A stretch of 64,000 nt of DNA, taken from the NCBI GenBank assembly GCA_047967505.1, contig CM106538.1. One strand, written 5' to 3'. The position numbers and the translations under genes were made by a program. Positions 59,031 to 64,000 of this stretch are shown here, one piece after another (position 1 is the first letter of the stretch; every line of letters begins with the position of its first letter). The notes under the pieces are model-generated. The model ran no database searches and was not told the origin of the DNA. It worked only from the letters and a program-made list of their open reading frames with translations. Source of the DNA: Dipteris shenzhenensis. Lineage: Eukaryota > Polypodiophyta > Polypodiopsida > Gleicheniales.

Positions 59031-59742
59031 TATTAGATATCAATGCTCCACTCTCGTGTGACTACGCGGGAACCAGCTAACTCTACTTGTAAGCCCCCCA
59101 TATGAGGAGAAGGCATTTGAGTAGCTTGCTTATCCGGTAGGTCCTGGTTTGGACACTAGATGGGGGCCATGTGTGGCCTGATGGCTGGACGGCTTCAGAT
59201 AGAGTTGGCACACCGCCAACTAGGTGTGGGAAGGCATCCCTTGACTGACCGCACTGAGGGTAAATGGAGCATTTCCTCGGGTAGTCCACTCTCGGGTTGC
59301 AGGGCCTGTTTGGAGCCTCAGATGATCTCGGAGGGCCGAACGGTGATCGTAGGTCAGTTGCTCTGTTTTGCACACCGGTTCTATCGTATGGTCAATGGCC
59401 TATTTTGGGACCGACCCCCAGTTGACCGTTTTGGGCGGACTGGGTTGGTCACCCAATTGAGCCTAACCAACTACGACTGGTGGCTATATAAGAGGAAGCC
59501 CGTGAAGCCCATTTCATCACTGGCTACAGCAACCCTGATTCCTTAGCATCCAGCCTCCGTCTTCTACTATTTCCAGCATGCCATCGAAGCTTCTTTCATA
59601 GGAGCGCATGGTTGGGAGGCAGTGCCATCTATTGTATCAGTTCTACAGTAATCAAATTTTTTGATTCTCTATACTATCTTGTTTTCTCTCTTGTGTACGA
59701 GATCCTATTATCTATTGAGCATAGATGTATTATTTTCTTACA
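59031..59742 (+). repeat. 3' LTR of copia copy 2
   Basis: 712 bp. It starts TATTAGATATC (TG changed to TA) and ends TTCTTACA before the CTATT duplication. TATA box near 59484. Confidence 0.95.
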
Positions 59743-59747
59743 CTATT

Positions 59748-62065
59748 TACCTTTTTGGTATAGCTAATCTTATTTTGAAAAGACTTCACCTATGGATATC
59801 TAGATTTCCAATGTAATATCTTCTTTGATATAATATCAATAATATTTTTTTTTGCTTGAAAAGAACACCATGCCATGTGTTAAAAAATTAGCCACTTTGA
59901 GAACCTTAGAAACAAGGTTTTGAGAAACTTATCAAAGGAACCCTGCAAGGAAGAATTGTTGCAAATCATTATCGTTGAGAGGAGACAGAATGCCACCACT
60001 GATTATAGTAGAAGCCTATTAGGGGAAATATGGGCTCAAAAAGGGCCTCATAAGGGAGAGATTAAGAAAAAGATTAACTCCTTAATCTCTAGGTGAAAAG
60101 GTCGTGGACCACTTATGGTAAAGGGGGAATTTGATATGTCATCATGGCATTGAAGATGGTTCCAGTTCTCCATCATTGATCTCGATCCTCATCTAGTGGC
60201 TCACATGTGACACCATCATCGTTGATCTCAATCCTCATCTAGTGGCTCACATGCGATACCTTTTTTGGAGCGTTGATCCTATTTTGATCCAATGGATCAC
60301 CATAGACAATGGGCTACAAGTGTGGACTATAGATCTTTTCATGATCCAAGGGCTTGCACGTAACACCTTTTTTGGACCATTGGATCCATACTCCCATCCA
60401 AGGGCACACGTAGCACGCCAATTGTGGATGGTTGGATCCAAGGTTTCATCCAAGGGCTCCATCAATCTATGAAAATGCCATTATTATGGGCGACCACACT
60501 CCCTGCCATGCTATGAGTACATGCTCCCGCACACTGCCACGTGCCCACAAGCACCAATCTGTCACCGCGACAGTCTTTCTATGCCGTTGGATCAAGCCAT
60601 GATCCAACATCCATGATACAATGATGTATCACTTTAGTCTTATCCATTACATCATTCACGATCCAATGGATGTGAGTGAATAGATGAAAGGGCATGCCAA
60701 TCATTAGATCAAGCATGATCCAACCATCACTATAAAACCACGATTTTCCCTAAAGTCTTGACTTTGGTAATCCTAGTAGTAACTTGGGCTAGGGACCATT
60801 TAGTCCCACCAATGAGAAAGAGGGAAGAAACCTCCATTTTTTAATGCTTGAGCCTCCTCATTGGCCAAGAGCTTAATCCATATTTTTAAGCCCCTAATGG
60901 AAGAGGCCCTTTTTGAGTCCAAAATTCCCCTAACTAGTAATTCTTGTATGTTAGTTGCTTCCATGAAGCAAGAACATGAGAAAGTAAAACGACTACATCA
61001 GAGGGTTTCATGGCTTTCCAAGGGAACAAATTGTGATGGAATATTTGCAAAATAGAACCTGAGCTTCAAGTGCCACTTAGAAAACTACACCTAAGAATTC
61101 ATAAACCTCATCAACATAGGGCACAAGAATCCTGTGTAGAAGGCAGGATCTCCTACACAAATTCAATTGGCAAGAAAGACCTCTAAAAATGGCTATGGTT
61201 AACAAGAGCCTCTGCTCCAACTCAATAGTATTCACACCTTATGATAAGTGATGGCAATAAGAGATAATCCTCATTTTTCATCAAGAGATAATCCTCAAAA
61301 AGCTAGCTACAAACATTGCTAAGTACAACTGAGGATCTTGGAAACAAGCAGCAAAACAAAGAGGGCCTCTTGGGGTAAGCCGCCTAACTATGAAAAGAAT
61401 CCTAGCAATGCCAACAATGTATATAACTTCCTCTAGAAAATCCTTGTAGGAGAGAAATGTTGAGTCATACAATAACCTTGGGAGTGCAGTGTGAGACTAA
61501 TCATCAGCAAAATAATTCCGTGAAAATATGACTTTTGTAAACTATTGAAGAAAAAGATTAAAACCTCCTAAAATCCATAGAAACAACTCCCTAGCAACTA
61601 ATTGGAGTACCATTTGCACAAAAAAATGGCCTTAGAAAACCTCCTTAGAACATCTAACTATGGCTTGTTGAAAAAAGAGCCAAAAACTAATGCAACTATT
61701 AGAAGCCTTCTCTAGAAACAAAAAAACAAGATCCCAAACACATAGGGCCATGGAAGTGTATACACGGGGTGATGTTGCAACTAATAAAATCTTCATATGG
61801 CCCTTTAGCAAATAAAACTCCTAGTATCAACACTAGAATCTGTCACAACACAAGGCTATGTAAAACACCATTCCTCATCACTTTCTAAGGTTACATGGGC
61901 TGGTGTATCTTTAGAGAAAAATATAGGCTAATATATTAAGCAACTCTAAAACATGGATGGTAGCAAGGCCATGAGCATCACTAAAATGACCACCACTAGC
62001 TAGAGAAGAGGAAGCTACCAATGGCAAGATTAAAGAAGAGAGATACGAGCCTTTTTCTAATACCA
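59748..62065. other. Gene-free interior of the older LTR element
   Basis: The first ~100 bases look like the 3' tail of the interrupted LINE (TATAATATCAATAATATTTTTTT). Beyond that no coding is recognised on either strand. A 46-bp tandem duplication (TCCTCATCTAGTGGCTCACA, near 60185 and 60231) is present. It is probably the non-coding internal region of the - strand LTR element. Confidence 0.4.
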
Positions 62066-62270
62066 TGTTGAAGTCTAGAACGCAGAGAGTGCTCAAGGAG
62101 AAGATGCCCACAAAAGGGAGAGAAGAGATCAAAATGGAGGATAGGATTCAACATATAAGATTGTATTGGCTATCACCTTCACCAAATGGAAGGCTAGAAT
62201 GATCCACCGCATAAAAGGGAGTGACCACCAGTTAAATAGGAAACCTAGTCCTCATCTCCTAATCCAAATG
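62066..62270 (-). repeat. 5' LTR (partial) of the older - strand element
   Basis: Begins TGTTGAAGTCTAGAAC on + immediately after TAATACCA, the complement of a TGGTATTA primer-binding site. It aligns with 50799-51015 but loses similarity after CTCCTAATCCAAAT. ATGGAGGATAGGATTCAACA occurs both inside it (about 62134) and at its broken end (about 62268), suggesting a deletion or template switch there. Confidence 0.7.
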
Positions 62271-62436
62271 GAGGATAGGATTCAACACATAATGTTGGCT
62301 TCCCATCTGTGACGTCGTGGAGCTACATAGAACTTGGGATGGGTTCTGAGACATGGAGGTGCATGCAGGTACTCTTTCAAGAAGATTACATCAAAGAGCT
62401 TGGGATGGTGCCAATCAGGTTGTGGATCCAACTTGC

Positions 62437-62868
62437 TTATCCAATCTTCACTAATTTGACACTGACGAAGGTTGGTAGGGAAGTTGTCCAGGGTCCATCC
62501 ACTCGAGTTTTCATATCAGGATATTTTCTCCAAAATTCCTTGATGGGGTTACTGGGAAGTGGTATCTCATCAAAATCATACCCATCAGTGGAATTTGGCA
62601 TGGGAGTATGAATTGGATTATCCAGATGCTGATATTCAAAATCAAATATTATGTCATTTTCTGCCGATGGTAACACAAGTAGTGTCAGAGGTGATGACGA
62701 GGTAGGGAGAGAATCTAGGGACATGGGGGAGAAATATGAAAGAGTATTAGTTGTGGAAGGGGGAGCAGAGGGGAGGGGGGGAAGAACTGGGCAAATGGTT
62801 TGAGCAGCTTTGTAATCCTCGAGGGTAGGATTAGCAAGGGAAGGGAAGAAGCTAGGTGTGAGGGGCAC
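62437..62868 (-). CDS. Unrecognised 143-residue Pro/Ser-rich ORF
   Basis: The - strand frame starts MPLTPSFFPSLANPTLEDYK. It has a Pro/Ser-rich middle (VLPPLPSAPPSTT) and a more structured end (DEIPLPSNPIKEFWRKYPDM). No domain is recognised. It could be a small gene, an exon, or a Gag-like remnant of the surrounding retroelements. The composition is less repetitive than the simple-sequence ORFs in the window. No promoter or splice signals were assigned. Confidence 0.25.
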   Translation of the reverse strand: MPLTPSFFPSLANPTLEDYKAAQTICPVLPPLPSAPPSTTNTLSYFSPMSLDSLPTSSSPLTLLVLPSAENDIIFDFEYQHLDNPIHTPMPNSTDGYDFDEIPLPSNPIKEFWRKYPDMKTRVDGPWTTSLPTFVSVKLVKIG

Positions 62869-63312
62869 GTTTGAGCTTTCCTCTTTGAGTCTTTCATGCT
62901 TGAGAATCGTTTCTTTATGCTTCTCTTCCTTTGAGTATTCCCTCTCTCTTTGAGCTACTAGATCTAAAACTTAATAGGACAGTGTCCTTAAAAGCTTAGG
63001 TCTTAGAAAACTAGTTTAAAAAATGCTATCAAAATACTTTCCTTTTATAAAAGTACTTTTCTTTTTAATTTTAAAAGAAAGTACTTTGATATTAGATTTA
63101 CTTTTCTTAGGTATGAGCTTTCGAATGCTCAGTCCTATGACTGCACATTTATTTTATGAGAATCCAAGTTGAGCTCCTTTTCTTCACTAGATTCGTAGAT
63201 CAATTTTGCTAGCCATTCCTTTTTGAAGGATTTTTTTTGTATCTCCTCCTCTAAGGTTCTAGCTCTAACTAGAAGGTAAGCAAAGACTCTCTAAAATCAT
63301 TGAAAAAAAAGT

Positions 63313-63985
63313 ATCCTATTTTGCCTTGGCTAAATGGCATAGCACTATCCCCACCTCACATCGTATTTTAGAGAAAGGACCTACTTACTATCTCAAGTGG
63401 GAACACTCATAAAAGAATCCCTCAATCCCTATAGTATAAAGTATAAACAAGAGATGACCAACTTTAACACTGTGACTCATTGAAATTACAAACAAAAGAA
63501 GACCAACTTTAACTAAAAGGACTACACCAAGATTGAAATCTCCCTAACTTGACTTAAATTGGTTAACTCACTAGGGCTTAATATACAAAGACGGGTTTGG
63601 TTGGTTGGTATACTTAACTCGACCTAATCTAGTTAAGTTAACCAACACAACCAACCTCTCTTGGGTGGGTGGTTTTGCTAACCCAACCTCTCTTGGGTGG
63701 GTGGTTGGCTTGGCATGACTAGCTACAAGCAAGCTAGCAAAAGCTAATTGACCCTTTGACCAGGCCTTCACTAGGCCTTAAATAGGCCCTATAACTAGCC
63801 CTTTACTTAGTCCATAACCAACCTATTTTGCCTTGGCTAGATGCCCTAGAACTACCCCCACCTAACACCTTTACAAGAAGAACCTACTTACTATTGCAGG
63901 CAGGCATGGTGCACCTTTACTCAGCCCATAACTAGGCTATAGTATAGATAGGAGATGACCAAATTTAACACTATGCTCATTGAGA
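63313..63985. repeat. Direct duplication, offset about 515 bp
   Basis: CTATTTTGCCTTGGCTAAATGGC...CCCCACCT at about 63313 recurs with changes at about 63828. CTACTTACTAT then recurs at about 63887, and CTATAGTATA...GAGATGACCAA with TTTAACACT...CTCATTGA recurs near 63940-63985. The second copy runs to the window edge. Confidence 0.7.
63650..63705. repeat. Tandem repeat, unit about 31 bp, two copies
   Basis: AACCTCTCTTGGGTGGGTGG is present twice in succession, joined by TTTTGCTAACCC. Confidence 0.9.
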
Positions 63986-64000
63986 GTACTGACCAAATTA

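Larger units (their letters stand above)
54216..59747 (+). mobile_element. Full-length Ty1/copia element, copy 2, with CTATT target duplication
   Basis: The element spans 54221-59742 (5522 bp) and is flanked by CTATT at 54216-54220 and 59743-59747. It is the same family as copy 1 along its whole length. The primer-binding site TGGTATCAAAGCC follows the 5' LTR at 54933. The 3' LTR has lost its TG start (TATTAGATATC) and its purine tract is interrupted (TTGAGGCGGC). It is inserted in LINE sequence. Confidence 0.95.
50799..62270 (-). mobile_element. Older - strand LTR element carrying nested insertions
   Basis: LTR copies in the same orientation lie at 50799-51086 and from 62066. A polypurine tract abuts the first. 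TGGTATTAGA (complement of about 62056-62065) directly abuts the second, as a Met-tRNA primer-binding site should. This gives a - strand LTR retrotransposon with its 5' end on the right. No - strand polyprotein is recognised between the LTRs, so it may be non-autonomous or gutted. A + strand LINE and a full-length + strand copia lie inside it. The right LTR is incomplete and no target duplication could be matched. Confidence 0.6.
62870..64000. other. Gene-free right end with direct duplications
   Basis: No gene recognised. There is a ~515-bp-offset direct duplication (63313-63490 and 63828-63985) and a 31-bp tandem repeat near 63650-63705. Confidence 0.45.

Overview
The window looks like a nuclear segment from a land plant with a large, repeat-rich genome. 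The signs are spliceosomal introns (one gene has about 14 exons and a 3.4 kb intron), an AP2/ERF transcription factor of the plant DREB type, Ty1/copia and Ty3/gypsy elements, LINEs, and many long dinucleotide repeats of the TG/AG/CA types. A lineage outside the angiosperms (fern, lycophyte or gymnosperm) fits the long introns, the unusual reverse transcriptase and the methyltransferase-like locus, but the sequence alone does not settle this.

Only two genes look functional. The first (about 2.3-10.4 kb, + strand) is a multi-exon gene for a proline-rich protein of the plant At4g04980/At1g61080-like family, which is not functionally characterised as far as I know. The second (12.96-14.23 kb, - strand) is an intronless AP2/ERF gene close to the RAP2.4 / DREB A-6 group. 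Its promoter carries a TATA box, a 14-bp palindrome made of two facing ABRE cores, and two G-boxes. The two genes converge on a gene-free interval of about 2.5 kb.

From about 15 kb onward the window is transposon territory. In order it holds: a 5'-truncated LINE with a 13-bp target-site duplication; a decayed Ty3/gypsy integrase-chromodomain fragment (- strand); a ~6.5 kb interval bounded by ~220-285 bp direct repeats that contains a decayed, unusual reverse transcriptase; and a decayed multi-exon + strand locus (29.2-32.9 kb) with a ParB-like GNHR segment, an AT-hook-like motif and a beta-class DNA methyltransferase segment.

That methyltransferase-like locus is cut by a full-length Ty1/copia element (32,996-38,530; target duplication AGATG). 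A second full-length copy of the same family lies at 54,221-59,742 (target duplication CTATT). The two copies share two disabling lesions in the reverse transcriptase although they inserted independently. Between them, two copies of a second copia family lie tail to tail (40.9-44.5 kb + and 45.1-49.7 kb -), forming a large imperfect inverted repeat around a Ty3/gypsy fragment. The second full-length copia copy sits inside LINE sequence, and both appear to lie inside an older - strand LTR element (50,799 to about 62,270). The right end holds a ~515 bp direct duplication and one unrecognised ORF. No RNA genes, CRISPR arrays or organelle sequence were recognised.
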